Assembly (NCBI GenBank): GCA_037349105.1
Contig: JAYJMM010000029.1
Location: forward strand, 1,550,001 to 1,614,000
Reading direction: 5' to 3'
DNA from: Limnomonas spitsbergensis
Lineage: Eukaryota; Chlorophyta; Chlorophyceae; Chlamydomonadales
DNA length: 64,000 nucleotides
Shown: positions 31,441-44,000 of the stretch, in pieces
How positions within the stretch are numbered: position 1 is the first letter of the stretch
Layout of the letters: the number at the start of each line of letters is the position of its first letter
The notes under the pieces: model-generated
What the model saw: only the letters and a program-made list of their open reading frames with translations
Told to the model about the DNA's origin: nothing
The model's database searches: none
Translations under genes and position numbers: made by a program

Positions 31441-31985
31441 GGTGGCATGCACTACGCATAACAGCCCTGATGTATTGTTAAGTTGCTCAGACAGGTGACG
31501 CTATAGTTGCCCCTGTGGCGCACAGTAATAAGCATTGGAAAAGCCCACAAAGGCCACACGCAGCATTACCCCGCCGCCAGCTGCACGCTTCGGATGAACG
31601 GCATGCCTCAAGAGAAACCAGCCTAGAGTGTACTACAATGTCGATGAAATCCGAAATGTGCTTGTGCCTGCGCCTACTTATAAGTGGTGGTGGAGAGCAT
31701 ACAGCCGGTACAGAACGCTGGTGATGGCAATCGGCCGGTAGTTACCAGGGTCATCAAAGGCCTCCCTCCTTGTAGATAGGCTGGATCCTGACTGACTGCC
31801 AGGCACTAGGCAGCCCCCCCCTCATTGCCATCAGACGAAGAAATGTGTAAAGCCTTGGAGTTACAATCTCTGGAGTACAGGACACATGCACTGCCTGAAA
31901 ACATAAAATAAAGCTGCAAGGCTTAGTTATCAATTTGCCGTCATTTGCTGTTGCCTGAATTAAATTAGCATTTATCATCCTCACG
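31440..31985 (-). mobile_element. Degenerate LINE reverse-transcriptase N-terminal part
   Basis: The minus strand encodes GLPSAWQSVRIQPIYKEG, then after a frameshift DPGNYRPIAITSVLYRLYAL, and further left VAFVGFSNAYYCAPQGQL. These are the fingers and motif A region of non-LTR reverse transcriptases, where intact enzymes have FVD-x-x-KAYD. The catalytic Asp is replaced by Gly here, and frames are broken. Confidence 0.7.
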
Positions 31986-33064
31986 AGGCTACGTGATTAG
32001 TCGTCAATTGAATGGTGTCCAAGTACAGAAACATCATGTCAGATTTTCCTAGTTTTTGGCCCCAGACCTGGCTCAGCTGCACAATGATCTGCAATTATGC
32101 CACATGCCCTGTGGCTCTCAGGCTGTCTGGGTTTGTTTAGGTCGTTGTCGCATTGGCAATGCCTGCGTCAGGCTTGCAATTTGGATACATCTCCGTTGAA
32201 CCGTTGGGAAGTCTAAAAGTTGGGTTGGCCGTGGGGCACAAGCTTATAATCCAGCAATGATGGACAGAATGCCCAGAACTCCACTTGCACCACATGGCCT
32301 CCCTACTAGTGGCCTTTCTCCTTGCTACCATAGTCACTGGACCAACGAGGGTAGGGAAATAAATATCCCCAAAAAATGCGGACCTCCTCACACACTTTTA
32401 GGTAGCTGTGAAAGGTTCAGAACTGTCTGACAAAAAGCACTGTTCAGTCAGGATTGCAAAAGTTCTTCGGGGTCAAAGCAGGCACCGTAATTTCCCCGCT
32501 GATTAATTTGAGGATAAAATAGGAGAGAACCCAGCCAATTAGCCATAGAAGGCAAATGTGTCATTTCTCGCAGCTCACACTTCATACAGTATTTTGGGGT
32601 GCTTATTACAATTAAACATGTACGCTACAACCCAGCCTACGGCTGATAGGGCTTGCTGCAGCAAGCCCTGCTGCTTAGGCCACCGGGGCCGGTGGAGGTT
32701 TGGTCCTGGTCATCCCCAGGGGTGGCCACCCAGCAGCCACATTAATGTGGTCTGGCTTGCACTAAAATTTAGACTGGTAATCGTGTTCAGAGATGCTCAT
32801 ATGGTATAGTTTCCATGTTGATAACATAATATTTGTGAACTTTGCCGTGTGTACCAGATGATATTCGGTGCAGTAGTATAGATGTAGCACACGGTAATAC
32901 CAGGAAGCAGCAATGGCAATGACGACTAATGACGAAAATGACAGGCAAGACGTTTTGGTATAACTGCACTATGCATCCCACATGACCCACTTGCTAGTTC
33001 ATGGACTGTGCTCTGCTGGTTCCCTGAATCTGACTTGAAGCTGAGACTGCACTACTAAAGCAAA
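31986..33064. other. Spacer, one short repeat only
   Basis: No supported gene. A copy of the short interspersed repeat lies at about 32645-32750. Confidence 0.3.
32645..32750 (+). repeat. Short interspersed repeat, copy 6
   Basis: AGCAAGCCCTGCTGCTTAGG, CCACCGGGGCCGGTGGAGG, TTTGGTCCTGG and GGGGTGGCCACCCAGCAGCC in the common block order. CTTGCTGCAGCAAG just before it is a perfect 14-bp palindrome. Confidence 0.5.
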
Positions 33065-34285
33065 GTGTTTGATCCACATGCCAGTTGGACCTGGTCCCAA
33101 TCAGTCTCACCTACTGGATTAACATGCCAGGTGGACCTGGTACCAATCAGTCTCACCTACTGGATCCAGATGCCAGTTGTACCTGGTACCAATCAGTCTC
33201 ACCAACTGGATCCACATGACAGTCGGACCTGGTACCAATCAGTCTCACCAATTGGATCCACATGCTAGTTGGACCTGGTCCCAATCAGTGTCACCTACTG
33301 GATCCACATGCCAGTTGGACCTGGTCCCAATCAGTCTCACCAACTGGATCCACATGACAGTCGGACCTGGTACCAATCAGTCTCACCAACTGGATCCACA
33401 TGCCAGTTGGACCTGGTACCAATCAGTCTCACCTACTGGATCCACATGCCAGATGGACCTGGTACCAATCAGTGTCACCAAATGGATCCACATGCCAGTT
33501 GGACCTGGCACCAATCAGTCTCACCAAATGGATCCACATGCCAGTTGGACCTGGTACCAATCAGTCTCACCAATTGGATCCACATGCTAGTTGGACCTGG
33601 TCCCAATCAGTGTCACCAAATGGATCCACATGCCAGTTGGACCTGGTACCAATCAGTCTCACCTACTGGATCCACATGCCAGATGGACCTGGTACCAATC
33701 AGTGTCACCTACTGGATCCACATGCCAGTTGGACCTGGCACCAATCAGTCTCACCAACTGGATCCACATGCCAGTTGGACCTGGTCCCAATCAGTGTCAC
33801 CTACTGGATCCACATGCCAGTTGGACCTGGTACCAATCAGTCTCACCAAATGGATCCACATGCCAGTTGGACCTGGTACCAATCAGTCTCACCAATTGGA
33901 TCCACATGCTAGTTGGACCTGGTCCCAATCAGTGTCACCAAATGGATCCACATGCCAGTTGGACCTGGTACCAATCAGTCTCACCTACTGGATCCACATG
34001 CCAGATGGACCTGGTACCAATCAATCTCACCAATTGGATCCACATGCCAGTTGGACCTGGTCCCAATCAGTCTCACCAACTGGATCCACATGCCAGTTGG
34101 ACCTGGTACCAATCAGTCTCACCTACTGGATCCACCTGCCAGTTGGACCTGGTACCAATCAGTCCCACCAATTGGATCCACATTTGAACCTGGTGCCAGC
34201 CAGTCTCACCAACTGGATCCACATAAATCTGGTACTGATCACTGTCTGCAATTGGATCTTCATGCAAGTCGGGCCTGGTAACTAA
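33065..34285. repeat. 46-bp satellite array (about 26 units)
   Basis: Unit GGATCCACATGCCAGTTGGA + CCTGGTACCAATCAGTCTCA + CCAACT (46 bp), with variant blocks (TACTGG/AAATGG/ATTGG before ATCC, GTCCCA or GTACCA, CCAGTT or CTAGTT or CCAGAT). Most units carry GGATCC and many carry GGTACC. Because 46 is not a multiple of three, translated frames repeat every 46 residues (three units), and all three forward frames stay open for several hundred bases. The last three units (34170-34280) are diverged. I treat it as non-coding satellite. Confidence 0.9.
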
Positions 34286-35017
34286 CTCATCCTCCTAGCT
34301 GCTACGGTCGCTTGGATGTAGTCACCTTAGCCTTGTGTAGTTGTGACCCAACTGTGAACTGGCGATATGAAGATAACAATGAGCAGAACATGTGCATAAA
34401 ATTGATGTATCTCATTGCCAGCGCCCGGTGTCTTGATATCTTAGGGAACGACCTGATCTCATCACAGATCAGTTGGGATCACATGACACAACCGTTTGTG
34501 TCGGCAGCCTTTGGTTTTGGACCTGTGCAACCTCTCGGAGCATACGTTGCACCTCTGGCTACAGTCTCCCTGTCTATATCTATTATTTATTTGCAGGGGG
34601 CATATATAACATTGGATAAGGAGCTGCCCATTGGTGACTCGCTTAGGTGCGTGGAGGCGAAAGGACGCAATCAGATAATTTCCGGCCCCAGTGCAGTAGG
34701 CATCAGCGTATGTGGCATGCTGCCTATTATCTTCGTATTGGATTTGCTACCTGAGAACTGACAGACGACAGCCACATGATAGACGCCCACAGACACGTAT
34801 CGATGCTAGCTCCTTGCTCTCTTTGGTTGGTGACCCAAATAAGATGTCCTCATCTCTGGATTACCTACCATTCTCACACCCTCCGATGTTTGAAGCGCAA
34901 GTCATTAGCCTTGTGCCCCACACTCATGCAGGCTACTACTCGGGGTGGACGCTCCATTATTTCCGCCCATGGAATTCTCTGTCACGTAATTGAAGCAAAT
35001 AAAGCAACTCTTGAAGA
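34286..35017. promoter_or_regulatory. Upstream region of the USP-like gene
   Basis: Holds the 5' flank of the gene starting at 35018. A frame at 34312-34761 (149 codons) is open, but its composition and isolation do not persuade me. No TATA box was recognised. Confidence 0.3.
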
Positions 35018-38000
35018 ATGGCTAACAAGAAGGGGGCTAAGAGTGGCAAAGGGGGCAAGGGTGGCAAGCCTGGCCCTCAAAAGCCGAGCAAGCAACAGGT
35101 GGGATTGCCACAAGGATCCCTGTCGCGTTTGCGATGGGGCCGGTGTATTTTCGGCACCCTGGCTTGGGGACGTAAAACGCTCGGCGGGTCAGTGAGCCCT
35201 GTGCTGCCTCACACAGGGCGATGTGTTGAAGGAGCAGCTGCTCGCACCCCAGGAGCGAGTGGACGCTGTGCGGCCGCTTTGGGAATCGCTTCCGCAGCAG
35301 GAGCGTGTCGCACTGCTGTCTGTCGGCCTCGAAACCCTGCGGGAACGTGCTAGACAGCTCACTGAGCTCACCAGGCAACAACAGGGTCAGTCATATGGTA
35401 TCCATCCATGCTCTGCTTCTGACCGGAAGCTCTAGAAACATGCATGCGACTGACAACACTCATGGCACACCCCATATTGAGCACTGGTATCCCTGAGCCC
35501 ACACCACCCTCGGTGACATGTGTACCTACCTACCTGCCTGTCACACAGCTGCCGCAATCGGGGAGGGGATGGAGTTGGTGTCTCTGGGCATGGATAGAAC
35601 CCTGGAGGAGGTTCTGGATGAAGGGGTGCTGCGCCTCAAGGATAAATCAACGTGGAAGCTGTGGACATGGCTGCCTGACAATGAGGAATTCTTCGATGCA
35701 GAGACGTTTCGGACTTACGTCACGGTGAGCATTTGCATGTTGGTCCTGCCGTGTGTTATATTATAAGCTTGTATGTGCATGTCGGATTAGCCGGGTTGTG
35801 TGCCGTGGTGACACCATGCGGAAGGATACCATACGTCAAGTTTGTACCTGCCTTGCACCTTTGAGCTCACAGGAGAAGCACATCCGAGAGGAGCTGCGCA
35901 AGCTTTTACCGAGGGATGACCCCAAATCAGCAGAGAAACCCGCAGAGGCGGCATTCCGTCAGCGCATGTGAGTCCACCGTAGGCCCAGGTGTAGTTTAGG
36001 GTTCAGGGATATGATCCATGATCCATGCTTCAGAGGCAGCCACATTCTACCTCTTGCCGCCATGCATGCCCTGTGTCATGCATGAGCGGCACACTGCACC
36101 CAGCAAGATGCTTTGGGGGGTGGGGGCTTCATGGCCGATGTTTTGGTCCTCTGGTTTGAAGGGCGCGCATGGGGCTGAGTGAGGATGCTTGCATGGACAC
36201 TGAGTGCTCACCAACTGTCGGCATTGTCTCCCACAGGGTGGCGCTGCTCCAGAAGGTCCAGCTGTCCAACCGCCCGCCAGGCGAAGAGAACCTGCCCGTG
36301 CCCACCGGCGGGCGCGGCACCGCTTTCCGGCGCCGGCAGGCAGCGGGCGACGGTGGCGTGCAGGCCGCCCGCGATGCCAACGTGGAGCTGGTCAATGTTA
36401 TTCTGGAAGCACTGGAGAAGGAGCATGAGTGCCTGTACCAGTCGCTGCTGCAGCCAGTGACCGCGTTTGTGATGGAGGTGCTGCCGGAGCCCAGCCGAGA
36501 CAGTGTCAAGGCGGAGCTGGCGTATGAAGACCTGGAGCGGGTGCAGCCGGAGGATGCTGCACATATTGTTGAGTGGCTGACAGAGAAGGTGGATGCACTC
36601 AGCACCAAGCTCAAGGCGGACACCAAAGAGGAGGAGGAGGTGAGGCACTGAGGCCGCGGGGGCCGAAGTGCTGGGGGCTGGCGCTTGGAGCGTCTGATGA
36701 CTCACATCGACAGGGCAGTTCACACAGGTTGGCTGGAAGAGGATTCAGTGAGCATCCTCCTCTAGATTCTGGGGCTAATAGGAGGAGTGAGCAAACAGAT
36801 TTTGTTTCAGGGACACAACCAAGGACATTGTGAGCAGCTTCCTGTCACACTAGGCGAATCACAGGAGTGAGGAGTGACTTTCTGTGTCCTGCTCCGGCAG
36901 TGCATCATCACACTTATTTGACTGCAGACATTCAGTTCAAAGTCAGGATCGCATCCGTCTGTCCCTTGTGGTTGTGTAAAACATGGAGACTTTGACCCCT
37001 GCGCCCTCTCCAGCCAGCTGTCTCCTGACTCCCCTCTGTTGATTTGCAGGAGGATGAGGAGGAGAGCATGGGGGACGTGGACCTCTGGTCTGTCGTGGAT
37101 GAGGGCAAATCCTTGACTGTCCACGAGAAGTGGCTGCAGCACCTGCAGGTGGGGCCCTGGGGTGACTTGTTGCCTTGAAGTGGCTAGCTGCCTGGAATTG
37201 AGCCTTCTGGCTGCCTGGAAGCAGCTTTGAACCTGGAAGGTGCAGGGTGTAGGGGCACAGTCCCTGGGTTGAAGAGCCGTGTGGAGGCGGCTAAAAAATT
37301 ACATTCATGTTGAATGTTGGGGCCTTGTTGTGTTGGATGGGAGAATGAGGGAGTTATGCGGCAGGTGCTGGGAGAATCTCACCCCTGCTACTCCTCTCCC
37401 TTCCTGTCTTTCAATGCGCCCCACCTCGTCGCTCTTTCCCTTGGCCAACGCATATGATTTGGCGTCCCTGCTATTTCAGTCTGCCAACGCTCCTCGCTTC
37501 CCATTTTCTGTTAGGCAACACGCACCACCTCTCTGCTCTCTGCCTGCTAATGCGAGCGGTTTGGCTTGTCCCCCTTCAGGACCGGCTTTTGGGTGAGGAT
37601 GGGCATCCCCGCAAAGTGAAGCTGGGCGAGGACCCCACATCCAATGGACTGGTGCTGGAGTGGGTGTACGGGTCCATTGTGTCCACTGCTGAGAAGGCGA
37701 GGGACGGGGCCAAGCGATGTATAGGAAACTACATGCCCATGGCCAGCGAAGCCTACAGCATGCTGCTGAGGTGAGGCTGGAGGGCCAGGGGCAAAGATCT
37801 GCATGAGCGCATTCCCCACCAGTTCTGGAACGCAATCTGTCAGTGCCAACCTGAAAGCTGCTCTTTGCACTGATTGTTTTGGTGTGATTTGGCCACACTT
37901 TAACCACATCATATCCTGTGTCCAAGGGGGCCTGTTGTAGCAAGCCCAGCTGCTTAGGCTGCCCACCTGGTCCCGTTTTGTTCCCCATGGGCCCTGTGGT

Positions 38001-41000
38001 GGCCGCCTGGCCGCCTCCCAAAGGTGGCCTTCACACACTGACATGAATAACTGATGCCGGTCCCCCCACCTGCCTGCTGGTTTCCTCCAGTGTGGGCCTT
38101 GAGGACTCATTTATCTAGCAGACAAATGTTGGGCGGCCCAAGGGCCTGATGTGTGACCTAAGCACTGACACCCTGTCTCCACCTCCTTTCCGCTAGAGGC
38201 CTGGAGGATCAATATATCTGGGAGACCCGAGGGCGGCAGGCTAAAGACCTGATGAGTGAGATGCTCAAGAGCCGCATTGAGGCACAGGAGCTGGCCAAGC
38301 AGTACGACATCCGGCCGGTCCCCAAACCCCCGCAGGTGAGTGGGTGATGGTGGTTGACGAGAGGGCACGATGCCTTGGCTAGGTAAGCTCGGCTTACGAA
38401 CAAACGGTAGTCTTGACAGCTGTATCTGGACATGTGCGTGTATCTCTGGCAATGCCCTGGCACTGCAGGACTGCTGGAAGTGTTGAGGTTGGTAACACTC
38501 CCCGAGCCAGGCAGCTGCTGCAGCCCTTGCCTGATTGTGAGGTCCCATCAGAGCGAAGTTTTGCACTGCTGGCTGCCAGCATATCCCGGCACATTAGTTG
38601 ATATAGCCCCAACTGGCTCCCCTCCGCCCAACTCTCGCAACACGCCCTCTCCTCTCCTGCCCGGCCTGCCCCCGTCACCCACATACCGCGCCCTCACCTC
38701 CTTGCCGAACTTGATGCCCCCCCTCCTGGGTGTTCCCTGTGCAGGAGGGTGAGGTTGTGCCCGCTCTTGCTAGCACGGAGGAGCTCCCTGTGCTGCCCGA
38801 CAGCGTGATTGTGTCCATGCTGCGGCGTGAGTCGCTGCTGACCAAGGCCAAGCTGCACTACCTGGTGTTTGAGCACCTGCAGCAGGACAAGGTGGTGCGC
38901 ACGCTCAAAGCGCAGCTCAAGCAGGTGAGCAGGGGGGGGAGGAGGGCGGGACAGGCGGGAGCAGGAGGGACGGGGGCAAGGGCAGCAGAGGGTGGCTTGT
39001 TTGTTTTGCATTGAAGATGATGGGGGCGAGTTGAGGGATAGTAGTCGATCAAAACCTGGCACCTTCTTGTCCCTCTCAGGGCGAGCCTGAGTTTGAGCGC
39101 CTCAAGCGGGAGCTGGACGAGGTGAAGCATGCACACCGTGGTCTGGACGGCACCTATCGCTCAGCTGCTGAGATGGAGCGGCACCGCGCCCAGCTGGCAG
39201 ACGCGGCCATTGAGGAGCAGCTCGAGGTGCAGACTGCGTTCAGGGAGCAGGGAGCGCGCCTGCAAGGGGTGTACGACAAGAAGCAGAGGAGCGAGTACGA
39301 GATGGCCAAGAGGTGGGAGGTGTGGGATGCAGGAGAGGGAGGGGTGGATTGCAGCGAGGCGGGGAAGAGAGGGAAAGGATAGGGTGATGAGGGGAGGATG
39401 TGTGGTTTAGGATGATGGGAGGTGCGTATGGTTAAGGAGGGAGGGAGGGAGGGAGGGGCGACTGTGGAGGGAGGGGTGGGACGAGATAAGGAGGGGAGGC
39501 AGGGGCGGAGGTGAGAGGTCCCTATTTTGCTTGTGAGGCATCTGCATGTCAGTGTGTCCAGTGTTCAAAATAAGATCCGGGTCATTTCTCAGCCAGACAG
39601 GCTCGGTTGCGAGAGATGTCCAGTTTGTAGGTGGAGGAGCTGCCTCTTTGTATGCCCTTCAATCGGGAAAAGAAGCATATCAAATGATTTTAGCCCGGCT
39701 TGTGCAAGCTGCGCCCTCCTGTCTCCTTGGAATAAGTTTTGATTGTCATCTGCCGTTCTGAGTTCCTGCAACATGCAAAATAACAGTTTTGAATCCCGCC
39801 AAATTGAATCCCGCCAACTTGAATCCCGCCAACTTGAATCCCGCCAACTTGAATCCCGCCAACTTGAATCCCGCCAACTTGTATCCCGCCAACTTGAATC
39901 CCGCCAACTTGTTGCCATTGCTGTGTGCGAAGAGAGACGGAGATCAAGCAGCTTCAAGGCTGGAAGGGCACGGTGGAGAACCTGATAGATAAGTTCCAGG
40001 ACGTGCTCACAGCCATGAGCTCCTCGGCCTCGCTTCGTGCGTCAGACTCGGGGACAGAGATGGACCGAGAGGCCACGGAGCTGGCTGTGGCTGCAGGAGG
40101 GTTGCGGCCTTCAGCTGCAGAGCCTGTCAAAGCGGTGGCAGACGAAGCAGCCTTTGAAATAGATGACGCACCGCCCGGGGCAGCCGTCACGGCCGCCGCC
40201 ACCGCCGCTGCAGATGGTAGCATCGCAGCGGAGGCCTCAGCAGGAGGAGCAGAGAGCACGCAGCGGGCAGGCCAGGAAGCCGCGACCGCTGCTACTGCTG
40301 CTGCTGCCTCCGTCGCCCCGTGGGATGATGGTGGGGAATTGGAGCTCTCGCCGCATCAGTTCATGCAGCTGGCTAAGCTGCGGACGCACTTTCACAAGGA
40401 TGTGCGCAAGCAGCTTTATGGGGAGGTGGAGGATAAGCAGTTCTTTGACTGGCTCAAGCAGGTGGGTGCGACTGGAGGGCTGTGGGTGCTGGATGGTGGG
40501 AAAAAGGCCCGCGGAAGCTGGGTTGTAACAAATTTTTGGAGGGTGGCATGTGCAAGAGGAGCTCTGGCCATTTGGCTTGGTTCATGCCTGCTGCTCTTGC
40601 ACATCGTCCTAGAAGTACCAACAGGACAAGAAAAACGATGTGTCGAACTTGCCGCTCCCCTAGAGCCTAAGTCCATGGCCCTCATGGAGTTTTGCCTCAA
40701 GGACTTATGTTGCAGCCCTGCGCCCATGCATGTATGATCTCCTGCTGCCATGCATGCTCCATATCTGCCATGCATCATCTCTGCCCTGCATGCATCATCT
40801 CTGTCATGCTTGCATGCATGCATCGTCTGCATCTGCAGCCCTGCACCTTGCTTGCACCATGCCCAATGGACGCGGTCTAAGCTGCGCCCTGTTTGTCTCC
40901 CCCCGCAGGAGGTACGGATTATTGAGAAGCGTGTGGAGGAGTCGCGCGTGGCCCTGCAGCACCTGGAAATGCACCTTATTAACACCGCCTGCGACGACCC

Positions 41001-44000
41001 AGGTGGGACGCACTGCTTCTTTTTCTAGTTCATGGGTGTGTCTCTCATATTCATGGGGTGGGTTATCGCCATTGTGTTTGCAAGGCCTGAGTCATCCTAG
41101 TTATAGTAGACTACTGCTGAACATATTTTTCAGGTTGTGGGTTTGGCTGTCGTGTGCAGAGTGTGGGTTAATGGGTTTGTGATGATCCTTATAGGCTGCT
41201 GGGAATCCTCTGGCACTGGCCTCTGATACCGGCAGCTGAAACCCAGATTCTAGGGCCAACAGTCACCAGGTGGACGCTTGGGCTGCACACATTGGACACC
41301 CCCTGTGCGGGAGTTGCAGGAGTGCAGGCTTACCCAACCTATCTGGGGTGATCTCGTGTACTGGGATCACCCACATGTGCGTGGTCATCCTGTGTGTACA
41401 GGTGCCGCCATCGGCATGCAGCTAGCCCTGCCCATCCTGCAAGAGAGGCTGGATGCAAGGGCGCTGGAGTTTGCGGCACAGCGCGCCCTCATGGCGGAAT
41501 CTGAGATCATCAAGATGGAGGTGGGGGGAAGTCGAGGGGACCTCTTGCTGCGCTTTGCTTTTATGCTGTGCTGTGCTGAATGGTTCAATCCTGTTTTGAT
41601 GCGATGTTCAGCGTTCCTGTGTTACGTTTCTGTGGGTGGATGCGATGGAGTTGTTGGGATGCGGACATGCAGCTGCAGTGATGATCTTTTACTACTCAAG
41701 CCTGCGGGCCGTGCGGGCTTCCTCATACCAAGGACTCTGAATCTGATGCGCTGCCGGTCCGGAACCCAATCGCACTGCCAATGCAATGAACATCATGCAT
41801 GGGCTCAACGCCCGCACTCAACGCCTGCACTGTCATGACATTTGTGGTATTAATGGATGATTTCGTCATGCTTGAGTTATCGTGTCCATCACACCGGTAC
41901 GTTACCAGTATGAATCGGCTATTTTTATCGGTTCCTGTACACATGAACTGATATTTACCGGGAAATATTCCACAAGTCATCAGCGTCGTACGCCTGGCAC
42001 CCATCCACATGAAGCAGAGGGGTAGCCGTTGGTTGTGTGGCCTACAAATGCTACAGCCAAACGTATGGCTCCCTTCATCCGTGCCTCAGGACCTATTTTT
42101 AGTTGATGGCCCCTGTTGGTTACGTTGCACCATATGCTTCTTTAGTCAATACTGTGTGGCTGGAATGTGCGCTGGACCTCCTGGACGCATTTTTGCGTGT
42201 TTCTGTGCGCTTCATTGTCTTGTAGGCTCAGCGGCAGGAAGCTTCACTAACCTCATGCCTGAACCCCTGAACCCTGTCATAGGCTGAGCAGCGCGAGCGG
42301 GAAGCCTCGGAGCGGGAGCGCAAGCTGAAGGCAAAGCAGGGCAAGAAGGACAAAGTGCGTGGAGAGCGGGAGCGGGCGCTGGCTGAGAAGGCTGCGCGCG
42401 ACGTTGCAGAACTGGAGCGCCGTGCGCTTGAGGCCGCCAGCCGCCGCGAGGCTGAGGAGGTGGAGCGGAAGCGGCGCATTGAGGCTGTCGAGCGGGCGCG
42501 GCGTGAGGAGGAGGCGACCATGGAGCGCAGGCGACAGGAGCTGCTCAGTGACGAGAACGGGTACTGGCGGCGGCGCATGGAAGCCGAGGCTAAGGCAGCC
42601 GAGGTTGCGGTTTCAGTCAGCAGAGAGGATGATGAGGTGCATGCATCAAGCGAGGTAAGAGAGCGGTGGGTGCAAGGGAGGTGAATGTCAATGATACACC
42701 GGCGCATCTAATACGCTTTACTTAATTTGAACGGGTGGTATGCCCCTGCCCTTCTTAGGCTGGACCGGGATCCCCTCCTCTACGCATGCAGCAACAGCCA
42801 GCGGCCTAGGACCCTGTGGTGTCTGATTCTCTCCACCCAGAAATTAAATCCATGAGCAAGAGCTTCAAAAGTGATAGAAATCACAAGTAAGTTAGTACAG
42901 TAGTCTTGAGCACCCTGAGAGCTCAATAGGATAAGAGCGCCATGCTGAATGGTTGTCCCTGCTCTCTTGATCTCTTCAGGAAACCAGCCCGTCAGCACCT
43001 AAGCACGCAGATGACGCCACGGGTGACGAGGCGGGCTTTGTTGCCAAAGGTAACCGAAGGCGCAAGCGGGAGCAGGAGGCGGCAGCCGCAGCGGCCGCGT
43101 CGCAGGGAGCTCATGCATCAGCGCGGCCAAAAGACGGACCCCACTACGGGCGCAGCCGGGGCGGCGGTGAGGCGGATGCGAGCGGGCGATGGAGCAGGCT
43201 GCAGCAGGAGCGTAGCAGCGGAGGAGGGGCCGGCGCGGGTGTGGACCCGGTCCGTTCAGGCCGCCCAACAATCGCCATGGGAAACCGGCAACAGCAGCAG
43301 CAGCTACCCCAGCAGCAGCAGCAGCAGCCAGCAGCGGAACGTGTTGCCGCCGCCTCAGCGGCAGCGTCCCCGGGTGCTCCCGCTGTACCGCTGGCTGAAC
43401 CGTTGCCCCCTGCAGCGGGCATGTCAGCGCCTCCGACCTGCTCTCCTCCAAGAGCTGTGGAAGCCATTGCAGCATTAGCAGCAGCGGCGCCCAGCAGCAG
43501 CCCCCAGAAGGTTCTTGCGAGTGTGTCCAACAGGCTGCCTGTGGGTGGTGGTGATGCTGAGTTTCCGGCTTTGTCCAATGGAGGGCCTGCCTCAGCTTCA
43601 ACTCCAGCACTTGGCCCAGCACCAGTACCTGGCCGTGGCCCAGCATCAGCGCCAGCATCGGTACCTGGCCCAGCATCAGCGCCAGCACCAGCATCGGGTC
43701 CTGGCCCAGCATCAGCGCCAGCACCAGCATCGGTTCCTGGCCCAGCACCAGCAGTAGTACCTGGGCATTGTCCAGCACCCGCACCCGCACCATCATTGGT
43801 ACCTGGCCCGGCACCAGCACCTGGGCATGGCCCAACACCCGCGCCAGCACCAGCGCCAGCTCTTGGCCCTGGCCCTGGCCCCGCTTCCTCCGCCCCAAAT
43901 TTGCTTCCCGCACCTGGACCTGGACCCCCGCCTGCCCCCATGGGCCTGGTGACATTGCCCCAGGCATTACCTGGTCCTCATCACTCCCCTGGAGTTCCAG

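Noticed and set aside
33065..34285. Long open frames (up to 338 codons) that look like a repeat protein
   Set aside because: They arise from a 46-bp satellite read in rotating frames; all three forward frames are equally open and no splice or start context supports a gene.
34312..34761. 149-codon frame upstream of the USP-like gene
   Set aside because: Isolated, no recognisable motif, in a likely promoter region next to a satellite.
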